A DNA stretch of 64,000 bases. Source: Moringa oleifera (lineage: Eukaryota; Streptophyta; Magnoliopsida; Brassicales; Moringaceae). The notes below the pieces were generated by a model. That model worked only from the letters and a program-made list of their open reading frames with translations, was not told the DNA's origin and searched no databases. The stretch is from NCBI GenBank assembly GCA_021397835.1, contig JAJFZO010000863.1, positions 992,001 to 1,056,000 on the forward strand, read 5' to 3'. The position numbers and the translations under genes are program-made. Below, one piece after another: positions 48,842 through 62,064 of this stretch (positions are counted from its first letter, which is position 1; each line of letters starts with the position of its first letter).

Positions 48842-50030
48842 ATGCCCCGTTCTTCTCGTGCAGGTGATCTAGTTCCATATGATTCTGAGATTAAGAAGGC
48901 AGTAAAAAAATTCAGGAAAGAAGCTAAATTATGAAATCAACAAGAGTGTTCACCTTCATCTTCTAGATTGAATTTAGCACTTAATTTAGTTAACTCATTT
49001 GGTGATTCCGAAATAGAGCAAAACATGGCTAATGAAGAGAGAACTTTGAGGTAATTGGTTGCACTAGAAGTAAATCAGTAGCCACTCCGCATTCAATATT
49101 TAATTTTACAAGCAGATTTTGAGTGAAGGTCTGGTCTGATCCATTTGCTTTCTAAGTTCCATGATTTTGAGAATGAATTCCATGTGGTGTGTTCAAACCT
49201 AAAACCATAAGAAGTGACTAAAAAGCACATTAAATTGCGTGTTTTTCTATACTTACTAATCGAAAGAGCAAAGGATTTGTTATTTTATTTACCTCCCAGT
49301 TTTGTGACCACATGGATAGAGATGGTAAAACTATTTCTTGATAAAACTTTTACAAGCTGCTAGCATCAAAATGAAAATATATGGGTAAAGTAAAAAGATG
49401 TTGAAACCCTTCATGAGTATGTGAAAAGATTTAAACAACTATGTGCAAGTTGTCTTCAATATGGAATTTTCGAGCAAGTTCTCATTCAATATTTTTATGA
49501 AGAATTACTACCTATGAAAAAAAGGATAATGGATACAGTTAATGGAGGTGCTATAGTGAATAAAACTCCTTGTGAGGCTAGAGATTTGATTTTCTCCATG
49601 GTTACTAACTCACAATAATTTGGATTCAGACAAAATACATCTCTGAAAAGGATTAATGAGATAAATATATCTTTTCTTGAAAATCAAATAGCCAATTAAC
49701 TTTTATTGTTTAATAATTAGTTGTATGAAATATGCAATAGGTTAAAACTTGTGGGATTTATGCTATTATTAGCCATTCAACTGACATGTGCACTTCAAGA
49801 TGATCTTTATAAGTATGCTAATGTAGTTGGAGGATTTTCAGGTCCACCACAAATGTAATGTGATCCTTATTCAAATACATACAACCTAGGAGAGAGAGAT
49901 CATCTCAATCTCAATTATGGAGCAACACCACAATTTCAATATAGACACCAGCTCCACCACCACAACCCTATTCAAATTCAAGTATGTCTCTTGAAGAAAT
50001 TGTTAAATCACTTACATCTAACATATAAAG
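48842..50030 (+). pseudogene. Athila-like gag, interrupted
   Basis: The reading starts MPRSSRAGDLVPYDSEIKKA at 48842, a typical N-terminus for this lineage, then hits a stop. The best later piece, 49421-49618, contains FKQLCASCLQYGIFEQVLIQ, LLPMKKRIMD and GGAIVNKTPCEARDLI, the conserved capsid region of Athila-type gag. A glutamine/proline-rich tail follows. Several stops and frame changes make it non-functional. Confidence 0.75.
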
Positions 50031-50559
50031 TTTTCAGTAGGAGATAAGAACAAGTATTAAAAATTAGAGGATTAAGTAGGTCAACTAGCATTTTCAATGA
50101 ACAGATTAAAATCTCAAGAAAAATTGTCTTCATAAATTATATTCAACCCAAAATAGAATGTTAGTGTAATTATCATGAGATGTGAAACTGAGTTAAAAGA
50201 ATCTTGCAAGGCCACCAAGGGATGCATCCCAAGAGAAGAGACTAAAAAAGAAGTAGTTCTTCAACCAGAGCTTGATCTGCCTGAAGGATCCAATAGAGCA
50301 ACCAAAAGTTTTCATGTTAATTCCTCCTTTCTCCTCTAGATTATTTAAATCTAATAAGAAATAGGAGGAAGAAAAGGAGATTTGTGACAGCTTTTGCAAG
50401 GTCGAGATAAATATTCATTTACTTAATGCAATAAACAGGTACTTCGATATACCAAAATTTTTAAGAAGTTATGCACCAATAAGAGAAAATTCAAAGGTAA
50501 TGAATTTATAAGCATGGGAAAAAATGTTTCAGTTATTCTTCAGAAAAAATGATCTCCTA

Positions 50560-50952
50560 AATATAAGGATCCAGGTATGTTTACTATTCCTTGCAAAGTT
50601 GATAATGTTAAGGTTGAAAAAGCGATGTTAGATCTAGGTGCTTCAATAAATGTCATGCCAATATTCATTTATTCATCTTAAGGGAGTTTTGAAGGACAGT
50701 TTGGTGCAAGTCAATGGATTGATTTTTTCAGCTGATTTTTATGTGCTTAATATGGAGGAAGATGATTCATCTAACTCATTAATTTTGTTAAGAAGATCTT
50801 TTTTAAAAACAACCAAGGCAAAAATTGATGTACATGATGGTACACTCATAACAAAATTTGATGATGAAATTATTAAATTTAATATTTATGACGGCATGAG
50901 ATATCTAGTGATTTGTCTTCTATTTTTACTATGGATGTTATTGAACCTTTAG
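50560..50952 (+). pseudogene. Ty3-type aspartic protease region, interrupted
   Basis: KYKDPGMFTIPCKVDN leads to the active-site signature MLDLGASINVMP near 50625-50660. A stop/indel follows, then VLKDSLVQVNGLIFSADFY and TKAKIDVHDGTL in the 50650-50952 frame. About 30 residues usually found between these blocks appear deleted. Confidence 0.75.
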
Positions 50953-51430
50953 CATAAAAAATTCTTAATTTGAGTGATGAAGATAAGTTAAAAGTTATAC
51001 TTAACAAGAGTTTAAGTTTTAGAAGGCCGTAGAAAATCTTGTAGAAGTTTACATTGGATGCTGACTTGCAAGATATAATTCATGAACTGGAATCATTGCA
51101 ACCTATGAGGTGTGATGTTTCTTATGTTGATTTGTCTTTTTCTTACATAAAACTCCTTCCTTCAATTATATAGGCACAAAAATTAAAGCTAAAATCCCTA
51201 TCAAATCATTTAAAGTATCTCTTTTTAGGAGAAAAAGAGACTATTCTAATCATAATCTCTAATAAACTTTCTATTTTAGAGGAAGAAAAATTGATTCGAG
51301 TACTTAGAGAGTATAAAAAGGCCATTGGTTGGACCATAACCGACATTAAGGGATTGAATCCTTCTTCTACATGCGTGCATAGGATACTATTAGAGGAAGA
51401 TTGTAAACTCTTCAGCAACTCTAATGTAGA

Positions 51431-52120
51431 TTGAATTCACCTATGATGGAAGTGGTAAAGAAAGATATCTTAAAACTTCTTGATGCAAGTATGATTTATC
51501 CAATTTCAGATAGTGAATGGGTAAGTCCAATTCAAGTTGTTTCAAAGAAAACAGGTATAACAACAATAAAAAATCCTAATAGTGGTTTAATACCCACTCG
51601 TGTTCAAAACAAATGGAGGGTATGTATAGATTATAAGAAGTTAAATGCATTAACTAGAAAAGATCATTTTTCTCTTCCATTTATTGATCAAATGTTGGAA
51701 AGATTAGCAGGTTATACTCATTATTGTTGTCTTGATGGTTATTCAGGTTTTCATCAAATCCCAATTGCACTTAAAGATCAAGAGAAAACTACATTCACAT
51801 GCTCATTTGGTACTTTTGCATGTCGATACATGCCATTTGGACTTTACAATGCTCTTGCTACATTTCAGAGGTGTATGGTTAGTATATTTTTTTGATTATA
51901 TAGAGAACATCATAGAGGTGTTTATGAATGACTTTGCAGTCTATGGTGATTCTTTTAATGCATGTTTAACTAACATTACAAAAGTAATTAAAAAGAAGCA
52001 TAGAAAAGAATCTTGCTTCAAATTATGAAAAGTGTCACTTTATGGTTAATTAAGGTATTATTCTAGGACATGTTGTATCCTCTGAAGGAATTAAAGTCGA
52101 TAAAGCTAAGGTAAAAATTA
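51431..52120 (+). pseudogene. Ty3-type reverse transcriptase, frame-shifted
   Basis: The frame 51431-51895 has WVSPIQVVSKK, WRVCIDYKKLNALTRKDHF, LPFIDQMLERLAGY and SFGTFACRYMPFGLYNALAT, the order of plant Athila reverse transcriptases. The polymerase box continues in another frame (51890-52030) as VFMNDFAVYGDSF, where the first catalytic Asp of the usual DD pair is Asn. With the frameshift and that substitution it cannot be active. Confidence 0.85.
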
Positions 52121-52259
52121 TAAAAATCTTTATCTTGCCCTGCAAGTATGAGGGAAGTTTACTCTCTTCTTAGGCATGCATGATTCTACTGATGATTTAT
52201 CAAGGATTTGATGAGGCATGCAAAGAAGCATTTGACAAGTTGAAGAGTATGTTAACAAT

Positions 52260-52800
52260 CGCACCAATTATCTAACCACCAAATTGGAATCTTCCATTTA
52301 ACATCATGTGTGATGCAAACAATCATGCAATTGGTGCTGTTCTTAGACAATGAATTAGAAGAACTCCTCATGTCATTTATTATGCTTCGAAAATACTTGA
52401 TAGTGCATAGAGCAACTATTCCACAATAGAAAAAGAACTTTTAGCCATTGTGTTTGCTTTAGAAAATTTTTGCTCATATATGTTTGGTACTAAAGTGATT
52501 ATTTATTTTGATCATGCAGCTTTCAAGAACTTACTTTCAAAGAAAGAGGCAAAATCTAGACTTATTCAGTGGATACTTTTGCTACCAGATTTTGATTTAG
52601 AGATGCATGATAAAAAAGGTGTAAAAATTTTGGTTGCAGATCAAGTTAGCAGGTTAACTATGAGTGAAGAGTCATCACCATTAAAAGATGACTTTCTAGA
52701 TGAGTGTCTCTTTTTTATTCATGAGACAAGACCCCTGTGTGCTGATATTGTTAATTACTTAGTTACTGGAATATTACCAAATGATTTGTCTAGAGTTTAA
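52260..52800 (+). pseudogene. Ty3-type RNase H region
   Basis: Peptides NLPFNIMCDANNHAIGAVL and PHVIYYASKILD precede a stop. The frame 52450-52800 continues with FALENFCSYMFGTKVIIYFD and LIQWILLLPDFDLEMHDKKG, the normal end of the RNase H domain. Two in-frame stops lie in the first half. Confidence 0.8.
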
Positions 52801-53860
52801 AAAGAAAAAATTAAAACAATACTAAATGTTATGTTTAGGATGATCCTTACTTATGAAAATATTGTTCTAATCAAATTATTCGAAGATGTATGGTTGAACA
52901 TGAAATTAATTCTGTTTTATATTTTTGTCATTCGTATGCATGTAGATGACATTTTGGTCTCAAGAAAACAGCTCGTAATATATTAGAGTGTGGATTGTTT
53001 TGGTTTGCTCTGTTTCATGATTCATACATATTTTTAAGGACTTGTGAACAATGTTAAAAAACTAGAAATTTCGAACACAGAAACCAAATACCACTAAACT
53101 CTATCATTATTTATGAAATATTTGATATATGGGGTATGAACTTCATGAGTCTTTTTTACTTCCTCTTGCAATGATATTTATATCATTCTTGCTGTGGGTT
53201 ATGTGTCAAAATGGGTGGAAACTAAAACTACTCGTACTGACAATGCTAAAGTGGTTGTAGGTTTTGTCAAATCTCATATTTTTATTAGGTTTGGGACACC
53301 AAGGGCTATAATAAGTGATTGTGGAACCTATTTTTGCATTAAAGTGATGGAAACTTTACTGAAGAAGGATAATACTACCTATCAAATCTCTACTACTTAT
53401 CATCCACAGACAAGTGGACAAGCTGAAGTATCCAATAGAGAGATCAAGTATATACTTGAGAAGATTGTCAACCCAAATTAGAAGGATTAGAGTATGCGAC
53501 TTGATGATGCATTACGAGCTTATTGAATTGCTTATAAGACCTTATAGGTATGTCTCTTTATCATTTAGTATTTGGCAAACCATGTCATCTTCCATTATAA
53601 CTAAAACACAAGGCATATTGGGCCATACAATAATGCAACCTAAAAATGGATAAAGCAGGTGAATTGAGGAAACTACAATTAAGAGAACTGGAAGAAATTC
53701 GTAATGATGTTTTCTTGTGGTGTAGTTGAAATTCAAAGTCTAGATACTGGTAAGATTTTTAAGGTCAATGGCAATTGCTTAAAGCCTTTTCATGAAGGCT
53801 TTCAAGCATATGATGTTGATAAAATTGATTTACAATATCTGACTTATGATTGAGAACCGA
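52800..53860 (+). pseudogene. Ty3-type integrase region
   Basis: After an eroded zinc-finger part, the catalytic core is readable in 53194-53481: GYVSKWVETKTTRTDNA, FGTPRAIISDCGTYF and TTYHPQTSGQAEVSNREIK. At the second catalytic position the core reads SDCGTYF. Further pieces at 53700-53850 (IQSLDTGKIFKVNGNCLKPF) are the usual C-terminal chromodomain-less tail. A stop at 53479-53481 and more breaks follow. Confidence 0.8.
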
Positions 53861-54492
53861 TAGCGAGTACCCAAAGACATTAAAGAAAGGTACTTTTTAG
53901 GAGGCAACTTAAATTTTCAATTTTTTTTAGTAATTTATTTTTATGTTTTTTTTTTAAGGAGAGAGAGATAAGGTTGATGGTTAAAAGCATATCATATCTT
54001 TTTAAAGGTAATATGAGAAGTAACTTGAATGCACTTGATAACAACTATCAAGAATGAAAATAGATCAGATAAAACTCTATAAAAGATGAAATTTGATCCA
54101 CCTTTCTCATCTCCTTAACAGTAAATGAGTTTCTATGGTGCTCGATATATTTAGGGAATTCTCTACTTTTCTTGTTCTTTTATCATTTTTGAGCATATAT
54201 TTTTGATACATTAGGGACAATATATGATTTAGGTGTTGGAAGGGGGGATTTTTAAAATGTTATTTGATTTTATTTTTTTATTTTTACCAATTTTTTCTTA
54301 AAATATTAAAAATCTAAGAAAATTTTGCTCTGAAAGGTATTTGATTCATGTTTTCAATTTCTCTCTCTTGAGTTCTAGATTCTTTCAATGAAAAAAAAAG
54401 TTTTAAGCATGCAAAAATGATTTTGTATTCTCATTTGTTGTACTACGATTAGTTGCGTTTGATGATATATTGAATTAAAAATTGTATGAGAT
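53861..54492 (+). other. 3' internal region of the Athila-like element
   Basis: The stretch ACATTAGGGACAATATATGA followed by TTTAGGTGTTGGAAGGGGGGATT (54211-54250) is the conserved post-integrase motif of Athila/Tat elements and includes a purine-rich run. A GA-rich run (GGAGAGAGAGATAAGG) lies at 53958-53973. The element is interrupted at 54493 by the CACTA transposon. Confidence 0.6.
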
Positions 54493-54507
54493 CACTACAA
54501 CAAATTC
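54493..54507 (+). mobile_element. Left terminal repeat of a CACTA (En/Spm) transposon
   Basis: CACTACAACAAATTC is the canonical plant CACTA terminus. Subterminal repeats and minus-strand CACTA genes follow to the right, confirming it as the left end of the element. Confidence 0.85.
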
Positions 54508-55140
54508 AAGAAATTCTAATAGAAATTCTCTCGAAAATGAAGTCGTTAGAAAGATTGGTGTGAAAAAGTTGAAATTCCAATGGAGACAAATATCGTTGGA
54601 ATAATTCCAATGATATTCAAACGGTATTTTAGTTAGAATATTAATATATATTATATTAATAAATTTATTTAAAATATTAATTTCACAAAAAATTTCCAAC
54701 GATTATTGAGACCATAAAAATAATTTTTCTAATGGAATAATGTGAAATCAAATTCAATGAAGATAGTCAAAGTAAATTACATTGTTAAAATTCATATAAT
54801 AGTTCTTATGATAGATATGTGGTAAGAATTTCAAATAATTTCTTCGAAAACTATTTGCTGGAATTTTGTTGAAATAAAAATTCTTTTATAAATCTTTCTG
54901 TAAGAAAGTTTAATATTCTTATGATATTATTGTCAGAAAATTTTTGAAATATTCTTTCGAAAAAGTTTTCAATTGGAATTTTTTGAAATAAAAATTTTTA
55001 TGGATTTTAATCTATAAGAAAATAAAAATATTCTTACAATAATACTTTCGCGAGAATTCTAAATTTTTCGATAGGAAATAATTCCATTGAAATTTTATTG
55101 AAATGGAAATTCTTACTATTTTTTTTCATAAGAAAGATCA
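54508..55140 (+). repeat. CACTA subterminal repeats
   Basis: A roughly 110-bp degenerate unit recurs: (G)GAATTTT(GT)TGAAATAAAAATTCTT, then an ATAAGAAA-type segment, then AATATTCTTA and TTTCGAAAA. At least three copies are readable between about 54850 and 55140, with shorter GAAATTCT motifs nearer the end. Such arrays bind the CACTA-encoded TNPA-like protein in related elements. Confidence 0.65.
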
Positions 55141-55627
55141 GTAAAATTTGTATATAAAAAATAATTAATAGATTATTAAATTAAATAATTTAATTTATGA
55201 AAATATTTTGTAAAAATTTTGAAATCACGAAAAATAGGCGTTTTTAATGACAATATTTTCATAAGAAATTTAGAATTGGATGTAAAAAAATTATTATTTT
55301 AAATTATTATTTATAATTATATCTTTTAGATTAATATAATAAAATAAATTTTTTATTTTAAAAATATTTTTAATTAATATATAAATATTAAGTATATATA
55401 AACATGTTTTTATTTATAATTATATATTTGATTACGAATACATAATTTTAACTTATAATTGTCAATCGAAAAAAATATATCTATTAAAATTTTTAAACAT
55501 AAATAAATAAATTTTTTATTTATAAAATAAATAAAATCATATAAAATTAATATTAAATAACAACCCATCATATTACTTAAATTTAGAATATATACACACA
55601 AAATATTCAAACTAGTAATAATATAAT

Positions 55628-58336
55628 CTAAGCATCACCCGTAAAATCATCACCATTGCTAACGTTATCATCGGCACCATTACCATCACCAACTTCATCA
55701 CCATCACCATCGCTAATTATGCTGGAAGAAGCACGCTGTGTACTTGAAGGACCTTTCTGCCAACTCAACTATCTCATAAGTTTATTAAGAAGATTTTTTT
55801 GTGGAGACCATTTCTTTTTTAAGCTCAATTTCTCTGTGATCTCTTGTTTTCATTTGTTTGAGCATCTCCTCTCTTAGGCCTTTCTGTTGGTTCTCCATCA
55901 TATCACATTCTTTTTGCAGTCGTTTTTCCATCTCTTTCCTTTCCTTTTCTTTCTTAGCACATTCTCGCTGAAGACATTCTTGCATCGTTGCATGTTCTTT
56001 ATCTAACTACTGTTGCATATCTTTAAAGTGGAACATCTTTTACTACATTAAAACACTAGATGGTGCATATCAGCATTGAGAAGTAGAGTGAAATGGTCCA
56101 TAAAAGGCAACCTCAGACCTAAACCATATGCCCTACCCCTCTTATTCTTTCTACCTGTAGCTTGAAAAAAGAGGGTGGAATCATCAACGGATGATCCCGA
56201 GGAGAAGGTATCCTCTCTTAATTTTTTATAACCAGTCTATATAGAAGCAACAACAAAAGAAAATCAAACCTTATTAAAGCAAGATAAAATAAGTAGTTAT
56301 ATATCAATAAAACCATATATTCCAAAAACCTAAAATACAAATCTATTAGTATAAATTGATCTCAACACCTAAAAACTAAATTACTTATGAAATATTAGTA
56401 GATATCAATGAAATCATATCATTAAAATAGTGAACCTATTAGTGCAACTTCATCACATAACTCATAAGTCCAATTGTAGATCAAAAGAAAATTGCAAAGA
56501 AATAGCTTATCAAGTCAATCTTTTTTACATTTCTCATGATACAAAAACTATAATAAAACATAATAATACCACCACATTATTGTATCATAGCATAGAAAAA
56601 TCAAATTTTAATGATCTATACTCTAAATTCAAGCCTTTTTCTTTCATTTATAAATCTTGATTCATTGATCTATCCGTGAAGTAAAACAGCAAAACATAAT
56701 ATCTAAGTAACCAAAATCTTAAACTTAGTCATTTGCATTGTTCTTTTATACCCAAAATGCAAATCTATTTGTATAACTTCATCTCAACACCCCAAAACTG
56801 AACTACTTAAGAAATATTAGTAGATATCAATAAAATCATATCTTTAAAAAAAATAAACCTATTAGTATAGCTTCATGATAGAGCTCACAAGTCCAAATGC
56901 AAATTTTATATCAAAAGAAAATTGCAAAGAAATAGCTTATCAAATTAATTTTTTTTGTACATTTCTCATGATACAAAAACATAATAAAACATAATATTAC
57001 CACCACACTATTGCATCATAGCATAAAAAAATCAAGTTTATATGATCTATACTCTAAATTCAAGCCCATTTTCTTTCATTTGTAACTCTTGATTCATTGA
57101 TCTATCCATGAAGTAGAACAACAAAATATAGTATCCAAGTAACCAAAATCCTAAACTTAGTCATTTGTATTGCTCTTTTATACCATTCAACATGTTTTAT
57201 TTTTTTTTAATCAAAATTAATTAATACATGTTATGGTGGTGACAAACATATTTTATTATGTATACTTACATAAATCTGTGTAGCTTTTTTCGTGGCCCAT
57301 GTATCGGTCTTTTCATTATTATTTAATTTTCGAAAGAGCTCTAACATGGTGGGATCCCTTTCAAGCTAATTAGCCTAACAAGTAACAAAATAAAAATATA
57401 AGTAAAAACTTACCATCCATTTTCTATGCTCAAAAATAGAAATAAATCATCCTCGATGCATAACAGCTTCACTAACAGCCCGTTCCTATTTCGTTATAAT
57501 ACCTACAAGAAGGTTAGGTCTGTTGTCCATATAGCCCATAATGCATCACGAATTTGAGGGTTCATCCATGTACCCTTCAACTTCCTCGTTCTAATTGATA
57601 CTATACTCGATCGAATAACCTTCGCAGACTTAAACCCCCATAGTCGTTTAACAAAACCATCCATGAGTGGATGCCACCTACATTTTTTCTATAATGAAAT
57701 TAAACTTAAATTAGTTAGTGAGTATGTAAAATTACTATAATTATAAAGATAGCATATATTATTTATTAAATGACATGAAAGTTTACATTACCTAAAATTC
57801 AACCCACCATAAGTCACAGACATCATTTGGGACTTCATGTCATCTTGTCTATGGTTGATCAAACTTTGACTTCATAATTCCAGATATGATAGCAACCATC
57901 TTAGATGGTGGTAATAGCTTGTAAAAATATACTTGAAAACATGTAAGTGACAAAAAAAAAGATAAAATATGTAATATTCATATAATTACAATAAAGTAAA
58001 AAAGTTCAGTTATCACACTCTTTTCCAGCAAGCTGAATATATAGCCTATTGTCTTTTGTTGAACACGTTAACTCTGTCAATGGTGTATGAGCTGCAGCAT
58101 CTCGATGTGATGGTGTATGCTCTGAAGATGATGGTTGAGGGAATGACGTGTCAACTGGAGGTGATGAAGATGGAAATGATGATACATGAGTCAAAAGGTG
58201 GTCCTGCATGAGTGAAAGATGATTCGATGTGCGTAGAAGTTGATCTTGTATGAGTCATAGCAAATGAGTCCAATCTGCAAGATCATCTACCCTTGCCTCT
58301 ACTACCACGTCCTCTACGTTCCCTTCTCTCAGACAT
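55628..58336 (-). pseudogene. CACTA TNPA-like (Transposase_24) gene, broken
   Basis: The start is MSERRERRGRGSRGKGR at 58336, then a stop. Around 57600-57690 the reading WHPLMDGFVKRLWGFKSAK, then KLKGTWMNPQIRDALWA, matches the SNP/Transposase_24 region of CACTA second proteins. A coiled-coil Glu/Lys-rich segment (MEKRLQKECDMMENQQKGL) lies at 55785-55985. The tail (DGDGDEVGDGNGADDNVSNG) ends TAG at 55628-55630. Introns are expected, and one appears swollen by a 422-bp duplication. Stops in the exons make it non-functional. Confidence 0.65.
56328..57190. repeat. 422-bp tandem duplication inside the CACTA element
   Basis: Two consecutive copies (about 56328-56749 and 56750-57190) share long blocks such as GAAATATTAGTAGATATCAA (56389 and 56811), AAAAGAAAATTGCAAAGAAA and GATTCATTGATCTATCC. 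The copies differ by scattered substitutions and short indels, roughly one in ten positions by eye. Confidence 0.85.
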
Positions 58337-58423
58337 TTGTAAACAATAAATATTATATGTTAAATGAGGGAATTAATCATAGAAATCTCGATTTATTTTT
58401 TTTAGCACTTTTAAACATAAACT

Positions 58424-61400
58424 TCAATGGTTAATCACTATCAATAATGTAGTTAATAAAAGTTTCGTCTTCACTATTAGACTCTTTATTTTCAAATGAT
58501 TGTTCTTCAACTTCATTTTCCAATTGAATGATTCTTCGTTAGCTTGAATCTCTTCGCCATGATCATTGACATCTCTTAAATTTTCTACAATTTGATCATC
58601 AAAAAAGATTATTGGCAACTGTTTGGATATATCATCTTGAAATAGATCATCTAGAGATTCAATTCTGTTTCTTACTTTTATTTTAATGGCCATAAACTAG
58701 TCTCTCCTTTATGGACTAGGGTTGGAATATAATGCAAAGTATACTTTTTTTACTTGTTGTGCAAAAATAAATGTATCATTTTCTTTTTATCTCTTATTGA
58801 TCTTAACCTTAGTGATTCCATACTTAGGACAAATCCTTGTACTTACACTAGAAGGCTCAAACCACCTACAGTTGAAAAGTGTCAACCGCTTTATAGGTAT
58901 GCCAAGATACTCGATCTCGATGATTTCTTCTATAATTCCATGATACATTGCATCTATGCTTGTCAAAGCTACTCCAAAATTATTTATACTATGATTAGTA
59001 GCCCAACTAGAAGAATGAAAACAATAACCATTGACATAATGAATTGGGTAAATGTTAACTTTATTCATAGGACCCCATGCTAAGTCGTACAAGAATCGAT
59101 TATTCACTTCATTTATAGGATTATGCACTAATAACTCATGAAGTAGGCAAGAGAAACTTCGTTAACATAAATGATATTAGAGGAAATATTATTTCACACT
59201 TGCATGGTTCTTGAACCATTGAACAAAGTCTGATTGAACATGTTCATATATATTGGTGGAGCACATATGTGGTGAGGTTGTAGTTAATGTTTGAATGTAT
59301 ATTCTGCTAGTATACATTATATGTTTTAATTTGTATAGATTATAACTTTTTAAGTACGCCTATTGGAAGACATAAAGTAGAACTTATTGCACAAAAGGTT
59401 CAACTTCAGGATAATTCACAAGCACATATTTGCTAATCTCGAATGTGAGATAATGAGTCTTACATGACCATTCACATTAGCCAGGATAATTGAAGATAGA
59501 TATTGATGGATGTTCAAATGATTCATCACCACCATTATTTCATGGCACTTTTTGACTCCTAGGTTAGATATATGGTTGAAAGTAGTAAGAATAAAAAGTT
59601 GATGCCTCATCTAACATGTAAGCCTCGCATATTGAACCCTCAATGCAAGCTTTATTCTTAACAATCTTTTTCAAACTGTGTCAAAATCTAAAAAATAATA
59701 CTCTAACACGTATTAAGATAGACACTTAAAGTATGGATCATTAAAATAAAAAAAATATGAGTACAATATGATTCATACCTCTCAAGTGGATGCATCTATT
59801 TGTACTGTACTGGTCCTTCAACTCGCCCTTCATACACGAAGTATGTAGGCAAATGTTCCATGGCATCAAAGAATGCAAAAGGAAATATTTTTTCCAACTT
59901 GCATAAGATTATAGCAATATTATTGTCCATTACTTCCAACTTAGTCTCTTCTAGTGTTGGATAACATAAGTCTCGAAAAAGTAAACTCAATTCAGTTATA
60001 GCTTTCTAGATAGGAATAGGTAGACAACTAAATGTAATTAGTAATAATCTCTCTAACATCATATGACAGTCATGACACTTCATATTTTGCAATGTACTAG
60101 TTCACATGTCAACACATCTTCCTAAATTGGATGCATATCCATTAGAAAACTTCAACTCTTTTATCCACTCGCATATAGCCTTCTTCTGGTCCATATGCAG
60201 TGTGTATTGAGCTTTTGGCTTGATGAAGCTTCCATTACCCCTATCTTTAAGATGTAACTCATTTCTTCGACAATATAAAGGTAGATCCAATCTTATCTTA
60301 ACATTATCCTTAGTTTTTTCTCTAACATCCATCCGCTATAAAATATGTTCTTAAACACATTGGCCTCGGTGCGCATAGCATTAATATTATGAGGATTCAA
60401 CAAATCAAACCAGTATGGTAAATCCTAAAAGATGCTACATTTTATGAAATTATATAACTCTCCATAACTAGGTATTCGATGGAACCTTCCAGTGCCAATT
60501 ATTCAAGGAAATAGCCTGACTTGTTCAGACACTTCTGTGCTAGATAGTCTCCTTGGTGGTTCAGCTTGTTCAAACCGACCCTTGGTAAAATTTCTCCTAT
60601 TCCATTTAAATGGGTGATCAATAGGAAGAAATTGCTGATGACAATTAAAGTAGCATATCTTTCTGCCATATAAAAAAAAAAACAAAAAACTTTGGATGAT
60701 CCCATGCAAACTAGACATGCCAATCGACCCGTAGTTTGTCATCATGATAACATACCATATGTAAGGAAGTCATTGATAGTCCATAACAACACTACCTTCA
60801 TATAAAATTTCTGCTTCTATGAGATGTCATAAGTTTCCACATCATAATCCCATAAATGTTTTAGGTCATCAATCAACGGCTGTAAGAACACATTTATCAA
60901 AGCCTTCGAATTGCTCGGACCAGGAATTATCGCTATCGAAAACCTATATTCTCTTTTCATACATATCATAGGTGAAAGATTATACGGGATCAAAATAATT
61001 ATCCAATAAGAATACACATTAGAGGTCATGTTAAAAGGACTTAAGCCATCAAAATATAATCCTAATTGAACATTCATCGGTTCGGATGCGAACTCCAGAT
61101 GGGTAAGATTGAAATGCTTCCAAGCTTCCCCATCTAATAGGTGTGCCAACACTCCTTCTTCACTTCAATTTTCATGATGCCATCACATATGCTCTGCAGT
61201 AGCATTTGAGGTAAATAATCGTTGTAACTGTGGAACTATTAATAAATACCATATTTGTTTCTTCGATACATCTTTGGTTCGATTATTTACTCTTGACCGT
61301 TCTTGGAAGCGACTCTGTCCACAAAATCTACATTCTCGATCTATGGCATTATCACCATAATATAACATGTAACTACGAGGACAATAATCAATTTTCTTAT

Positions 61401-62064
61401 AATCACATCCAACCTAGAAGACCAACTTCTTAGTCTGGTAAAAATTTTTAGGCGTTCTATTACTTATCGGTAACATCTCTTTCAGTAAAGTAATTATTTC
61501 ATCCACACACGCCACAACTATATTATAATCAGACTTGATACTCAGCAATCTAACAGCCACCGATAGAACTGAATGACTATCATATCTATCCTACAAAAGT
61601 GATTGAGCAGCATTAAAAACATCATAAAACCTTGCCGACTCTGAACTCGGCAACTCTGGTTCAACATTCAAAACAAACAATAAACTAGTAGCATTCAAGA
61701 CCATTTTTTCATATGTATTAGCATGATGGCGGATTGGAGTAGGTTCACAGTGACTTGCAACAAATGGGGCAGGAGTCTCGCCATGGTTATGCCAATGGTA
61801 ATAGTCAAGTTGAAAAACTTTTCTATACAAGTGCATTTGAATAGTATTTGGGTCATAAAACCGCAAACACTTACATTTTGCACATGGACACCTGAATAAC
61901 ACATTTGCGTGATACACAGGCAATTGACATGCAGCAGTGAAAAATTCCTCAACCCTACCAAAAATTTTGGTTATAAATCATTCTGTAGGGTTCTCCCATT
62001 AAACCAATGACAGTGCGCTAGAATTTTCATCTGTTGGCACAATGAAAAAAACCCAATTATCCAT
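58424..62064 (-). pseudogene. CACTA TNP2 transposase with DUF4218 and DUF4216, broken
   Basis: A possible start is MDNWVFF at 62064. Then GRVEEFFTAACQLPVYHANV and FRCPCAKCKCLRF (Transpos_assoc domain) are followed by LQRLFTSNATAEHM. Next come GEAWKHFNLTHLEFASEPMN, LGLYFDGLSPFNM and VFLQPLIDDLKHLW (TNP2 core). PYNLSPMICMKREY, DCHRRF-like (NCHQQFLPIDHPFKWN), KTKDNVKIRLDLPL, IILCKLEKIFPFAFFDAM (DUF4218), then LYDLAWGPMNKVNIYPIHYV and GYCFHSSSWATN (DUF4216) complete the usual order. Conserved text crosses into several frames with many stops, so it is dead. TNP2 is the transposase acting on CACTA ends. Confidence 0.85.
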
